Below, in pieces: positions 1 to 7,039 of a stretch of DNA of 16,346 nucleotides. A program made the translations under genes and the position numbers. Under the pieces are notes generated by a model that searched no databases, was not told where the DNA came from, and worked only from the letters and a program-made list of their open reading frames with translations. Source of the stretch: Alphaproteobacteria bacterium (GTDB lineage Bacteria > Pseudomonadota > Alphaproteobacteria > GCA-2731375); the NCBI GenBank assembly GCA_028281075.1, contig JANQKO010000209.1, positions 1 to 16,346 on the forward strand. The letters are read 5' to 3'. How positions within the stretch are numbered: position 1 is the first letter of the stretch; each line of letters starts with the position of its first letter.

Positions 1-1
1 C

Positions 2-793
2 AGCGTGTCTCCGGCAACGATCACGCTGGGGCGGATGGCGATCAGCGCCGGGTTTCTGTTTCTGCTAGTGAAACGCCAGGGACAGGCACTGCCGACGGAC
101 GCCGTGACCTGGTGGTGTCTCGCGGGCGTCGCGCTGTTCGGCAACGCGCTGCCGTTCTTCCTGATCGCGGCGGCCGAGGAACATGTCGACAGCGGCCTCG
201 CCGCCATCCTGATCGGCGCGACGCCGCTGTTCACGATCCTGCTGGCGCATCGCTTCACGGCCGACGAAAAGCTGTCGCCGCAACGGCTGATCGGCGTCGG
301 CATCGGCTTTCTCGGCCTGGTCGCGCTGGTCGGGCAGGACGCGCTGCGGGGCCTCGGCGACGATATCGGCGCGCAGGCCCTGCTGCTGGCGGCGGCGCTC
401 AGCTTCGCCGTCAACGCGGTCGTCGCCCGCCGCATGCCGCCGCAGCCGCACCTGGTCAGCGGCTTCGCCGTCAGCCTGTGCGCCACCGCGATGCTGTTCC
501 CCTTCGCCGTGGCCGCCAACGGCGCGGACGCCGGGGCGCCGGACTGGCCGGCGGTGCTCGGCATCGCCTGGCTTGGCCTCGTGTCGACGGCGGGCGCGAC
601 GATTGCCTTCTTCGCGCTGATCCGCCGCGCGGGCGCCGGCTTCACGGCACAGGGCAATTACCTCGTGCCGATGATCGCCGTGATCCTGGGCGTCGCCGTG
701 CTGGACGAGCAGCCGACCTGGAACCACCTCGCCGCGCTGGCGCTGATCCTGCTGGGCATCCTGGTGGCCAACGCTAAATCCGCTCGCCCTTGA
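2..793 (+). CDS. EamA/DMT-superfamily transporter, 5' end cut off
   Basis: This is an inner-membrane permease of the drug/metabolite transporter superfamily, made of two EamA repeats. The visible protein is almost entirely hydrophobic helices. The first repeat's end reads ILIGATPLFTILLAHRF and LIGVGIGFLGLVALVGQDAL, and the second ends in YLVPMIAVILGVAVLDEQPT and ALALILLGILVA, the usual EamA landmarks (a helix with a P, then an acidic E just before the last helix). The family usually has about 290-300 residues; about 263 are visible, and the reading frame is already open at the window edge. The GTG at position 5 falls inside the helix that normally follows residue 30-40, so the true start lies upstream. 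The substrate cannot be predicted; members export amino acids, metabolites or drugs. Its last 20 bases overlap the end of the convergent TPR gene, and no terminator separates them. Confidence 0.9.
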   Translation, partial: SVSPATITLGRMAISAGFLFLLVKRQGQALPTDAVTWWCLAGVALFGNALPFFLIAAAEEHVDSGLAAILIGATPLFTILLAHRFTADEKLSPQRLIGVGIGFLGLVALVGQDALRGLGDDIGAQALLLAAALSFAVNAVVARRMPPQPHLVSGFAVSLCATAMLFPFAVAANGADAGAPDWPAVLGIAWLGLVSTAGATIAFFALIRRAGAGFTAQGNYLVPMIAVILGVAVLDEQPTWNHLAALALILLGILVANAKSARP

Positions 794-1328
794 CCTTCTT
801 GGTCAACTCGTCGATGGCCTGCTCGGCGTTGGGCAGGTGGGGATTGATGGCGAAGGCACGCTCATAGGCCTCCAGCGCCCTGCCCCATTCCTCGCGCTGA
901 CTGTAGATCAGGCCGAGGCCCGCGAGGGCGCCGAAATGCCGCGGCTCCAGCGTCAGCGTCTTCTCGACATCGGCGATCGAGTCGTCGAAGCGTCCCATCA
1001 TGTAATAGAGCGTCGCACGCTTGTTCCAGCCTTCGGCGTAATCCGGCTTGATCTCGACGATGCCGGACAGCAGGCCGATGCCGTCGGCGTAACGGCCCTC
1101 CGACATGGCCCGGACGCTGCGCTGCATCAACAGGTCGACCGTGTCGCTGCCCGACTGCATCCAGATGCCCCAGATCAGATGCTCGATGGCCCGCGCCTCG
1201 CGTTTGTCACCGGTGATCAGCAGACGCTGGAACAGCCCGTCCAGCCGCGCGTCGGTCTGGTCGGCCGATGCCGGCGCGAACCCGAGCAGCGGCACGGCGA
1301 GCAGAATGGCGGCGAGCAGTCGGCACAT
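774..1328 (-). CDS. Secreted tetratricopeptide-repeat (TPR) protein
   Basis: The 184-residue protein starts with a hydrophobic stretch ending in PASA-DQ, a convincing Sec signal peptide with cleavage after about residue 22, so it should be periplasmic. The rest is helical, with about three TPR units at residues 64-97, 98-131 and 132-165. These show the spaced W/G/Y/A/P pattern (for example AEGWNKRATLYYMMGRFDDS and ALAGLGLIYSQREEWGRALE). TPR domains are protein-interaction scaffolds and no enzyme motif is present. The gene lies 47 bases after glcF on the same strand and could be co-transcribed with it, but the ATG has only a weak Shine-Dalgarno (AAGG very close to the start). TPR proteins of this size are common in Alphaproteobacteria next to unrelated genes, so a role in glycolate oxidation is unproven. 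The end overlaps the end of the convergent transporter gene. Confidence 0.85.
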   Translation of the reverse strand: MCRLLAAILLAVPLLGFAPASADQTDARLDGLFQRLLITGDKREARAIEHLIWGIWMQSGSDTVDLLMQRSVRAMSEGRYADGIGLLSGIVEIKPDYAEGWNKRATLYYMMGRFDDSIADVEKTLTLEPRHFGALAGLGLIYSQREEWGRALEAYERAFAINPHLPNAEQAIDELTKKVKGERI

Positions 1329-1375
1329 GCCTTAGAAGATAGGCGGCAATCCGCCCGACGCAAAGGTCCCGGCGG

Positions 1376-2668
1376 TCACGCCATCGCGAGGCCGGCCGGC
1401 CGGGGACCGCCCGTGGCCCAGTCGAGCAGCTCGACCGTATGCACGACCGGCAGGGACGTGCCCGACCGGATCTGCACCATGCAGCCGATATTGCCGGCCG
1501 CCACCACGTCGGGCGCCAGCCGCGCGATATTCCCGACCTTGCGGTCGCGCAGGCGGGTGGCGATCTCGGGCTGGGTCAGGTTGTAGGTGCCGGCCGAGCC
1601 ACAGCAGAGATGGCCCTCCGGCACGTCCAGCACCCGGAAACCGGCCGTGGCCAGCAGCGCTTTCGGCGTGGTCTTGATCTGCTGGCCGTGCTGCAGCGAA
1701 CAGGCCGAGTGATAGGCGACCTTCAGGTCCGCGACGCCGACGGTCTTGCGCAGTCCGAGGTCCTGCATGAGCTCGGAGATGTCGCGGGTCAGCGCCGATA
1801 TCCTTTCCGCCTTGCCGGCATAGGCCGAGTCCTCGCGCAGCATGAAGCCGTAATCCTTGACCGTGGTGCCGCAGCCCGACGCGTTGACGACGACGGCATC
1901 GAGGCCGTCGCCATCGAGCTCGGCGGTCCAGGCGTCGACGTTGGCGCGCACGCTGGCCAGCGCCGCCGCTTCCTGTCCCATGTGATGGGTCAGCGCGCCG
2001 CAGCAGCCGACCCCCTTCGCCACCACCACCTCGCAGCCATGCCGGGTGAGCAGCCGGACCGTGGCCTCGTTGATGCCGGGGTCCAGGACCTGCTGGGCGC
2101 AGCCCGTCAGCAGCGCCACCCGCTTGCGGCGCGGACCTTGGGCCGGGAACACCTGCGGCCGGTCGACCAAGGAGGGTGACGTCAGACGCGCCGGCGCCAT
2201 GCCGACCATGCCCCCGAGCCGGCCCGGCAGCAGCCGGGCGACGGGCCGCGCCAGCCTGGCGCCGACCAGCGCCAGACGGAACAGGCCCGGCCGCGGCAGC
2301 ACCAGCGCCAGCAGGCGGCGCAGCAGCCGGTCCGGCAGCGGCCGCGCATAGGTCTCTTCGATATGCTTGCGGGCATGGTCGACCAGATGCATGTAGTGCA
2401 CGCCCGACGGACAGGTCGACATGCAGGACAGGCACGACAGGCAGCGGTCGATATGCTTGACGACCTTCGCGGTCGCCGGCGCGTCCGCCTCCAGCATGTT
2501 CTTGATGAGATAGATGCGGCCGCGCGGGCTGTCGAGCTCGTCGCCCAGCAGCACGTAGGTCGGGCAGGTGGCGGTGCAGAAGCCGCAATGCACGCAGGCC
2601 CGCAGGATCTTTTCCGATTCCCGGATGTCCGGATCGGCGAGCTGGGTCAGCGAAAAACTGGTCTGCAC
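1376..2668 (-). CDS. glcF: Glycolate oxidase iron-sulfur subunit GlcF
   Basis: GlcF is the electron-transfer subunit of glycolate oxidase, which passes electrons from glycolate toward the respiratory chain at the inner face of the membrane. Two 4Fe-4S ferredoxin motifs are visible: C25-x2-C28-x2-C31-x3-C35-P and C76-x2-C79-x2-C82-x3-C86-P. They are followed by the two cysteine-rich CCG domains, with GVGCCGALTHHMG, ASGCGTT, YHSACSLQHGQQ and HLCCGSAGTYNL. The length (430 residues) is normal. I chose the GTG at 2668 because it gives the family N-terminus (MQTSFSLTQLADPDIRESEK), has a GGAG about 10 bases upstream, and lies 4 bases after the glcE stop. An in-frame ATG at 2698 would add ten residues inside glcE and is less likely. 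It is the third gene of a tight glcDEF operon. Confidence 0.96.
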   Translation of the reverse strand: MQTSFSLTQLADPDIRESEKILRACVHCGFCTATCPTYVLLGDELDSPRGRIYLIKNMLEADAPATAKVVKHIDRCLSCLSCMSTCPSGVHYMHLVDHARKHIEETYARPLPDRLLRRLLALVLPRPGLFRLALVGARLARPVARLLPGRLGGMVGMAPARLTSPSLVDRPQVFPAQGPRRKRVALLTGCAQQVLDPGINEATVRLLTRHGCEVVVAKGVGCCGALTHHMGQEAAALASVRANVDAWTAELDGDGLDAVVVNASGCGTTVKDYGFMLREDSAYAGKAERISALTRDISELMQDLGLRKTVGVADLKVAYHSACSLQHGQQIKTTPKALLATAGFRVLDVPEGHLCCGSAGTYNLTQPEIATRLRDRKVGNIARLAPDVVAAGNIGCMVQIRSGTSLPVVHTVELLDWATGGPRPAGLAMA

Positions 2669-2672
2669 GGGC

Positions 2673-3893
2673 TCAGGACTCCGCGAACATGCGGCCACGG
2701 TTGAGGATCGCCTGCGGATCGAAGCTGTCCTTCACCCGCCGGGTAAGCGCCGCCAGCGCCGCCGGCTGCGGCTGGAACACCGGCACCTTGCGGCGCACGG
2801 CGACCGGCGCCCGCAGCAGCGTCGCATGCCCGTCGCCGCCGACGGCGTCGCGGACGATCCCGTGATGCGCGTCCCCGGCCGGCGCCAGGGACAGCCAGAC
2901 CAGGCCGCCGGCCCAGTCGAACAGCGCCCGGCCATCGGCCTGGCCCAGGATGCGGCCGACGATCCCCGGCGCCGCCGTCGGTGTCAGGGACAGCTTCCAG
3001 ACATCGCTGTCCCGATCACCCAGCAGCGGCTGCACGTCGCGGATCTCGGTCCATAAGCCGCGGGAATTCCGGCTGTGCAGTTCCTCGACCGGACCGAAGC
3101 CGCCCAGTTCCTGGCGCAAGGCCCGGCAACGGTGCTCGACCGACGGTCCCGGTCCCTCGACGCGGACGGCCGTGACCGCGGCGCCGGCGCCCGCCACGTA
3201 GCCGACCGACGAGGCGGCGGCGGCGGCGGCCGGCAGATGCGCGAGGCCGCTGACCTCGTGCGGACTGCCGCCGGCCCGCGAGAGCGCGGTGACGGCGGTC
3301 TCGGCGTCGAGACCGAAGACCAGCACCGTGCGGGCCTTTTCCGGCGCCGGCAGCACCTTGACGGTGATCTCGGTCATGGCGGCGAGCGTGCCGTAGCTGC
3401 CGGCCAGCAGCTTGCAGAGATCGTAGCCGGTGACGTTCTTGACCACGCGGCCGCCCGACTTGACGGCGTCGCCGCGACCGCTGACCGCCTTGATGCCGAG
3501 GAAGTGGTCGCGTGCCGCGCCCGACTTGATGCGCCGCGGACCGGACAGGTTCGCGGCGATCATGCCGCCCAGCGTCTGCGCGCCGGCGGTGCCGCCGAGC
3601 AGCGGACCATAGTCGGCCGGCTCGAAGGCGAGCTGCTGCCGGTTCTGCGACAGCAGGCCCTCGATCTCGACCAGCGGCGTGCCGGCGCCGGCCGTCAGCA
3701 CCAGCTCGTCCGGCTCGTAGAGGCTGACGCCCGACAGGCCCGAGAGGTCGAGGACGTGCTCGGCAGCGGCCGGCCGGCCGAGCGCCTGCTTGCTGCCCCG
3801 GCCAATGATGTCGAGCGGCACCGCCTCGGCGACGGCCCAGCGCACGCAGTCCAATACCTGCGCGGCATCGGCGGGCGCTAGACGTTCCGCCAT
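2673..3893 (-). CDS. glcE: Glycolate oxidase FAD-binding subunit GlcE
   Basis: GlcE is the second flavoprotein-like subunit of glycolate oxidase and is required together with GlcD and GlcF for activity. The 406-residue protein has the PCMH-type FAD fold. A PP-loop-like segment lies at about residues 28-38 (DIIGRGSKQAL), followed by LLGGTAGAQTLGGMIAANLSG and the strongly conserved VVKNVTGYDLCKLLAGSYGTL (about 150-170). The C-terminus ends FDPQAILNRGRMF, the usual FAD-linked oxidase ending. The C-terminal half is rich in Ala, Gly and Pro and less conserved, as is normal for GlcE. The ATG at 3893 was chosen because it lies one base after the glcD stop, an arrangement that suggests translational coupling. 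The ATG at 3953 would extend the protein 20 residues into glcD. Its stop lies 4 bases before the glcF start. Confidence 0.95.
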   Translation of the reverse strand: MAERLAPADAAQVLDCVRWAVAEAVPLDIIGRGSKQALGRPAAAEHVLDLSGLSGVSLYEPDELVLTAGAGTPLVEIEGLLSQNRQQLAFEPADYGPLLGGTAGAQTLGGMIAANLSGPRRIKSGAARDHFLGIKAVSGRGDAVKSGGRVVKNVTGYDLCKLLAGSYGTLAAMTEITVKVLPAPEKARTVLVFGLDAETAVTALSRAGGSPHEVSGLAHLPAAAAAASSVGYVAGAGAAVTAVRVEGPGPSVEHRCRALRQELGGFGPVEELHSRNSRGLWTEIRDVQPLLGDRDSDVWKLSLTPTAAPGIVGRILGQADGRALFDWAGGLVWLSLAPAGDAHHGIVRDAVGGDGHATLLRAPVAVRRKVPVFQPQPAALAALTRRVKDSFDPQAILNRGRMFAES

Positions 3894-3894
3894 C

Positions 3895-5382
3895 CTAGAA
3901 GCGCGGCAGGTCGGGGAACGGGATCTGGCCGCGGCTGATATGCATGCGGCCAAGCTCGGCGCAACGGTGCAGTTGCGGGAAGACCTTGCCGGGGTTCAGG
4001 CGCTGATCGGGATCGAAGGCGCATTTCACCCGCTGCTGCTGCTTCAGGTCGTCCTCGTTGAACATGGTCTCCATCAGGTCGCGCTTCTCGACGCCGACGC
4101 CATGCTCGCCGGTCAGCACGCCGCCCACCTCGACGCAGCGCCGCAGGATATCGGCGCCGAATCCCCCGGCCTTCCCCAGCTCGCCCGGCGCGTTGGCGTC
4201 GTAGAGGATCAGCGGATGCAGGTTGCCGTCGCCGGCATGGAACACATTGGCGACCCGCAGCCCGTATTTTTTCGACATTTCGGCCATGCGGGCCAGCACC
4301 ACCGGCAACTGCCGGCGCGGAATGGTGCCGTCCATGCAGTAATAGTCCGGGCTGATGCGGCCGACGGCGGGAAAGGCCGCCTTGCGGCCGGCCCAGAACC
4401 GCAGGCGCTCGTCCTCGCTCTCGCTGACGCGCAGGCTGACGGCGCCGCTGGCGTCGGCCAGGCCGCGCACGGTCTCGATCAGATGGTCGACCTCGACCCG
4501 CGGGCCGTCGAGCTCGACAATCAGGATCGCCTCGACGTCGAGCGGATAGCCCGGCTGGCAGAAGGCCTCGGCGGCGTGGATGGCGTCACGGTCCATCATC
4601 TCGATGCCGCCCGGAATGATGCCGGCGCCGATGATCCGGGCGACGCAGTCACCCGCCGCCTCGTTGCTGGGAAAGCCCAGCAGCAGCGCGCGCGCGGTTT
4701 CGGGCTTCTTCAGAACCCGTACCGTGACCTCGGTGATGACGCCGAGCAGGCCCTCGGAGCCGGTCATCAGGCCGAGCAGGTCGTAGCCTTCGGCGTCCAG
4801 ATGCTTGCCGCCGAGGCGCAGAACCTCGCCGGACATCAGCACCACCTCGAGGCCGAGAATGTTGTTGGTGGTGAGACCGTATTTCAGGCAATGCACGCCG
4901 CCGGAATTCTCCGCGACGTTGCCGCCGATGGTGCAGGCGATCTGGCTGGAGGGGTCGGGCGCGTAATAGAAGCCGGCATGCTCGACGGCGTTGGTGATGC
5001 CGAGATTGGTCACGCCGGGCTGGGCGCGCACACAGCGGTTCTCGAAATCGATCTCCAGGATTCGATTGAACTTGCCGAGGCCGAGGATGATGCCGTCGGC
5101 CAGCGGCAGGGCGCCGCCGGACAGCGAGGTGCCGGCGCCGCGCGGCACCACCTTGACGCCGCGCTCGCCGCAGAGCTTCAAGATATCGGCGACCTGCGGC
5201 ACCGTCTCGGGCAGGACCACCGCCAGCGGCGCCTGCCGGTAGGCGGTCAGGCCGTCGCTCTCGTAGGCGCGCAGCTCCTGGTCATCGGCGATCACGCCCT
5301 CGCCAGGCACGATCTCGCGCAGCGCCGCGACCAGCTCGGCGGCTTGCGCGATCGTTCCGGCGTCGGGTTCCGGCATACGCAT
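3895..5382 (-). CDS. glcD: Glycolate oxidase FAD subunit GlcD
   Basis: GlcD is the catalytic FAD subunit that oxidises glycolate (and often D-lactate) to glyoxylate. The 495-residue product shows the FAD_binding_4 PP-loop PRGAGTSLSGGALP at about 80-93, the PDPSSQIACTIGGNVAENSGG segment (143-162), and the FAD-oxidase C-terminal domain. That domain carries HAGDGNLHP (382-390) and GEHGVG (425-430), and the protein closes with FDPDQRLNPGKVFP. All match the GlcD/D-lactate dehydrogenase family. I place the start at the ATG at 5382: it has GAGAGG eight bases upstream and gives the normal length. An upstream frame to 5553 would translate the inverted repeat in the leader as Pro- and Gly-rich residues and should be treated as an over-extended start. 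glcC, glcG and glcB are not in this window, so the operon's regulator is unknown. Confidence 0.96.
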   Translation of the reverse strand: MRMPEPDAGTIAQAAELVAALREIVPGEGVIADDQELRAYESDGLTAYRQAPLAVVLPETVPQVADILKLCGERGVKVVPRGAGTSLSGGALPLADGIILGLGKFNRILEIDFENRCVRAQPGVTNLGITNAVEHAGFYYAPDPSSQIACTIGGNVAENSGGVHCLKYGLTTNNILGLEVVLMSGEVLRLGGKHLDAEGYDLLGLMTGSEGLLGVITEVTVRVLKKPETARALLLGFPSNEAAGDCVARIIGAGIIPGGIEMMDRDAIHAAEAFCQPGYPLDVEAILIVELDGPRVEVDHLIETVRGLADASGAVSLRVSESEDERLRFWAGRKAAFPAVGRISPDYYCMDGTIPRRQLPVVLARMAEMSKKYGLRVANVFHAGDGNLHPLILYDANAPGELGKAGGFGADILRRCVEVGGVLTGEHGVGVEKRDLMETMFNEDDLKQQQRVKCAFDPDQRLNPGKVFPQLHRCAELGRMHISRGQIPFPDLPRF

Positions 5383-5440
5383 CGCCCCGGCCTCTCCCCT
5401 TGATTCCCGGCTCGACGGCCGGGTTCTGTTGGACCGTTTG

Positions 5441-5464
5441 AAAATGGGCCTGCCGGCCCATTTT
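5441..5464. repeat. Perfect 10-bp palindrome in the glcD leader
   Basis: AAAATGGGCC, a four-base loop TGCC, then GGCCCATTTT form a perfect inverted repeat. With A and T runs at its two ends it resembles a bidirectional intrinsic terminator, though the T run is only four long. It lies 59 bases upstream of the chosen glcD start and downstream of the predicted promoter, so it would be in the glcD 5' leader RNA. It shares the core CTGCCGGCCC with the larger repeat next to it. A role in attenuation or mRNA stability is possible but inferred. Confidence 0.7.
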
Positions 5465-5467
5465 CGC

Positions 5468-5551
5468 GGCCCTGCCGGCCCGCTCCCCCACCCGGCCACC
5501 CAACGACAGTATCCTATGGGTGGCGGGGTGGGGGAGCGGGCCGGCAGGGCC
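5468..5551. repeat. Long inverted repeat, 34-bp arms with one mismatch
   Basis: The left arm at 5468-5501 and the right arm at 5518-5551 are reverse complements over 34 bases, with a single mismatch near the loop (the eighth base of the right arm). The 16-base loop at 5502-5517 is AT-richer. The arms are very GC-rich and carry runs such as GGGTGGGGGAGCGGG. It lies between the predicted glcD promoter and the glcD start, so the transcript could fold into one very stable stem. It does not look like an IS: there is no open frame inside and I see no flanking duplication. It may be a REP/PU-type repeat, a roadblock or attenuator for glcDEF, or a relic of a small mobile element. Confidence 0.85.
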
Positions 5552-5575
5552 ATTCACAAACAGACTCTGAAGAGG

Positions 5576-5604
5576 AATGTAGGCGATGGCGGCGAATTTG
5601 CCAA
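5576..5604 (-). promoter_or_regulatory. Putative sigma70-type promoter for glcDEF
   Basis: Read on the minus strand, TTGGCA (5604-5599) is followed by a 17-base spacer and TACATT (5581-5576). This gives five of six and four of six matches to the sigma70 consensus with ideal spacing. Transcription would start near 5569, leaving a leader of about 185 bases that contains both inverted repeats before glcD. It also lies just downstream of the rpmJ terminator, as expected for a fresh start of transcription. Confidence 0.5.
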
Positions 5605-5635
5605 TTAATGGAAACGATTTCGCGATATGGAAATC

Positions 5636-5661
5636 AAAAAATCCGCCCGAAACGGGCGGAT
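5636..5661 (-). terminator. Intrinsic terminator of rpmJ
   Basis: On the minus strand, ATCCGCCCG, a three-base loop TTT and CGGGCGGAT form a perfect 9-bp GC-rich stem, followed by a run of six T residues that begins with the last base of the stem. It lies 36 bases after the rpmJ stop. This is a textbook rho-independent terminator and should insulate rpmJ from the glc operon. Confidence 0.9.
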
Positions 5662-5675
5662 CTCAGTCGTGCCGT

Positions 5676-5693
5676 CGGGCGCGGACGCGCCCG
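5676..5693. repeat. Small hairpin just after the rpmJ stop
   Basis: CGGGCGCG, two bases GA, then CGCGCCCG form a perfect 8-bp palindrome that starts five bases past the rpmJ stop and precedes the terminator stem. It has no T run of its own and may protect the 3' end of the short rpmJ mRNA. That function is inferred. Confidence 0.55.
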
Positions 5694-5697
5694 GTCG

Positions 5698-5823
5698 TCA
5701 GCCCTGGCGCGCCTTGAACCGGCGGTTGGTCTTGTTGATGACGTAGACGCGGCCCTTGCGGCGCACCACCCGGCAGTCGCGATGGCGCTTCTTGACCGAT
5801 TTCAGCGAATTGACGACCTTCAT
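5698..5823 (-). CDS. rpmJ: 50S ribosomal protein L36 (bL36)
   Basis: This 41-residue basic protein of the large ribosomal subunit begins MKVVNSLKSVKKRHRDC and ends with GRVYVINKTNRRFKARQG, which is diagnostic of the 41-residue bL36 found in Alphaproteobacteria. It has one cysteine (C17) and lacks the C-C-C-H zinc ribbon of the 37-38-residue form, so it is the zinc-independent (C-minus) type. The ATG at 5823 has GGAG eight to nine bases upstream. A strong promoter lies upstream and an intrinsic terminator follows, so it appears to be a single-gene transcription unit. Confidence 0.97.
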   Translation of the reverse strand: MKVVNSLKSVKKRHRDCRVVRRKGRVYVINKTNRRFKARQG

Positions 5824-5862
5824 GGTCCGAACTCCGTCTGCACCTCACCCCGAGGCGGCGGC

Positions 5863-5891
5863 AAACTACTGATCCGCCGGACGTCTGTCAA
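5863..5891 (-). promoter_or_regulatory. Promoter of rpmJ
   Basis: On the minus strand a perfect -35 box TTGACA (5891-5886) is followed by a 17-base spacer and TAGTTT (5868-5863) as the -10 box, about 40 bases before the rpmJ ATG. The perfect -35 box and the spacing fit a constitutive promoter for a ribosomal protein gene. It lies just beyond the stop of the upstream methyltransferase gene. Confidence 0.7.
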
Positions 5892-5910
5892 CAAAGGCCA
5901 AAGCCGCCTG

Positions 5911-6924
5911 CTAGCCCTCGCCGCCGTCTTCGGGGAGATGAGCGTGGGCCAGGAACACCCCGACCTCGCCGCTTTCGATGGCGGCGACGCGCTTGGACCA
6001 GAGGTCGACCTCCCAGAGCAGCCACTTCTTCTGCCGCGGCCGGAGCGGCATGGCCGGCAGCGACCTGGAGAACTCCTGCAGGGTCGTCAGCACGCGCCTG
6101 GCATACTTGTCGCTGATTTCGTCGGCGGTCCGCACCTTGAAGCCGAAATAGCCCATGATGTTGCGCATTTCGATGGCCTCGATCAGATGCGGATCGTCGG
6201 GCTGCATGGCCCGCCAGGCCTCGACGGCCGCGCTCTTCGGCTCGGGTGTCTTCAGCATGAAATCGACATAGAGGAACTGGCCGCCCGGCTTCAGGCACTC
6301 GACCAGCCGGCCGAGCAGCGGCGGCTTGTTCTCGATGGCGCAGAGCGACTCCCGGGCGATGACGGCGTCGAGAGACTGGGGCGGCAGCTCCATCTCCATG
6401 ATCGACTCGTTCTCGATACTGACCCAGGCGTCGAGCCGCTCGGTCACCACCAGCGCGCCGGCCGCCTCGGCGAGACAGGCATCCGGCTCGATGCAGGTGA
6501 CGCGGGCGCCGGTCTGGCTGCCGACCAGGCGCCCCAGCGGCGCGAGTCCGGCGCCCAGCTCCAGCACGTTCATCTTGTCGGTCAGTTCCAAGCGGTCGGT
6601 CAACGCGCGGATCTCGGAGGCGATGCCCGGCAGATGCCGGCCGTTGCCGAACATCCGCTGCACCGTCTCGATCCGCTGCGGCGTCCAGTGATCGACCTCG
6701 CCCGGCATCGGCGATTCAGGGAAGTCATCCGACGACGACATGCCGGCTTCCGCGCCGGCCGCCCCCGGATCGGCGGCATCGGCACCGTCGGCCGTTCCGC
6801 CCCGGATCAGATCGGCGACATCACAGCCTTCCCACCAGGCGCGCAGCCTGGTGCCGAACGAAACCTTCGCGTCGGCGCCATCGTCGTCCCTGGAGCCGGG
6901 ACGAAATGCCTGCAACATTCCCAT
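5911..6924 (-). CDS. SAM-dependent class I methyltransferase, substrate unknown
   Basis: The 337-residue protein has a Methyltransf_11-like Rossmann domain. Motif I is VLELGAGLAPLG (about residues 120-131), followed by the acidic ribose-binding position in CIEPD (about 146), the LDAVIARESLC segment in place of motif II, and LKPGGQFLYVDF as the post-motif strand. The N-terminal 75 residues are different: a short AWWEGCDVADL element, then a low-complexity Ala/Gly/Asp linker before HWTPQRIETVQRMFG. The C-terminal 100 residues are helical and rich in Trp and Lys. The start is uncertain: ATG at 6924 follows AAGGA by four bases, and ATG at 6918 has the same AAGGA ten bases upstream. A further upstream TTG is unlikely. 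A CtrA-like box lies 65 bases upstream. It could modify a lipid, quinone or small metabolite; nothing nearby decides. Confidence 0.85.
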   Translation of the reverse strand: MGMLQAFRPGSRDDDGADAKVSFGTRLRAWWEGCDVADLIRGGTADGADAADPGAAGAEAGMSSSDDFPESPMPGEVDHWTPQRIETVQRMFGNGRHLPGIASEIRALTDRLELTDKMNVLELGAGLAPLGRLVGSQTGARVTCIEPDACLAEAAGALVVTERLDAWVSIENESIMEMELPPQSLDAVIARESLCAIENKPPLLGRLVECLKPGGQFLYVDFMLKTPEPKSAAVEAWRAMQPDDPHLIEAIEMRNIMGYFGFKVRTADEISDKYARRVLTTLQEFSRSLPAMPLRPRQKKWLLWEVDLWSKRVAAIESGEVGVFLAHAHLPEDGGEG

Positions 6925-6988
6925 CGGATCCTTCTTGCCGGTCTCCGGCCAGCGCAGCAAATCCAGTCTCAGGATGCGGGAAAGCCTT

Positions 6989-7003
6989 TAAGTCGAGGTT
7001 AAT
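6989..7003. promoter_or_regulatory. CtrA-like box TTAA-N7-TTAA
   Basis: TTAA (6989-6992), seven bases GTCGAGG, then TTAA (7000-7003) match the full binding pattern of CtrA, the alphaproteobacterial response regulator of the cell cycle and motility. A third half-site TTAA lies at 7018-7021. The box is 65 bases upstream of the methyltransferase start, where a promoter would be expected. In DNA this GC-rich an eight-base AT-only pattern with exact spacing is rare, but one box is not proof of binding. Confidence 0.45.
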
Positions 7004-7039
7004 GCTTTATGCCGGGTTAAACGGCCCCGTATTCAACCG

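Noticed and set aside
1332..2588. Second minus-strand frame of 418 codons within glcF
   Set aside because: It overlaps glcF in another frame, is Arg/Ala/Gly/Pro-rich, and carries no domain, while glcF has all expected Fe-S motifs.
3790..5403. Plus-strand open frame of 537 codons opposite glcD
   Set aside because: It is the antisense of GlcD with no motif of its own; high GC keeps stops out.
5468..5551. The 34-bp inverted repeat as the ends of an insertion sequence or a CRISPR unit
   Set aside because: Only 16 bases separate the arms, so no transposase fits, and there is no repeat-spacer series.
5383..5553. An N-terminal extension of GlcD through the inverted repeat
   Set aside because: It would translate the repeat into Pro/Gly-rich sequence absent from the family; the ATG at 5382 has a good ribosome site and gives the normal length.
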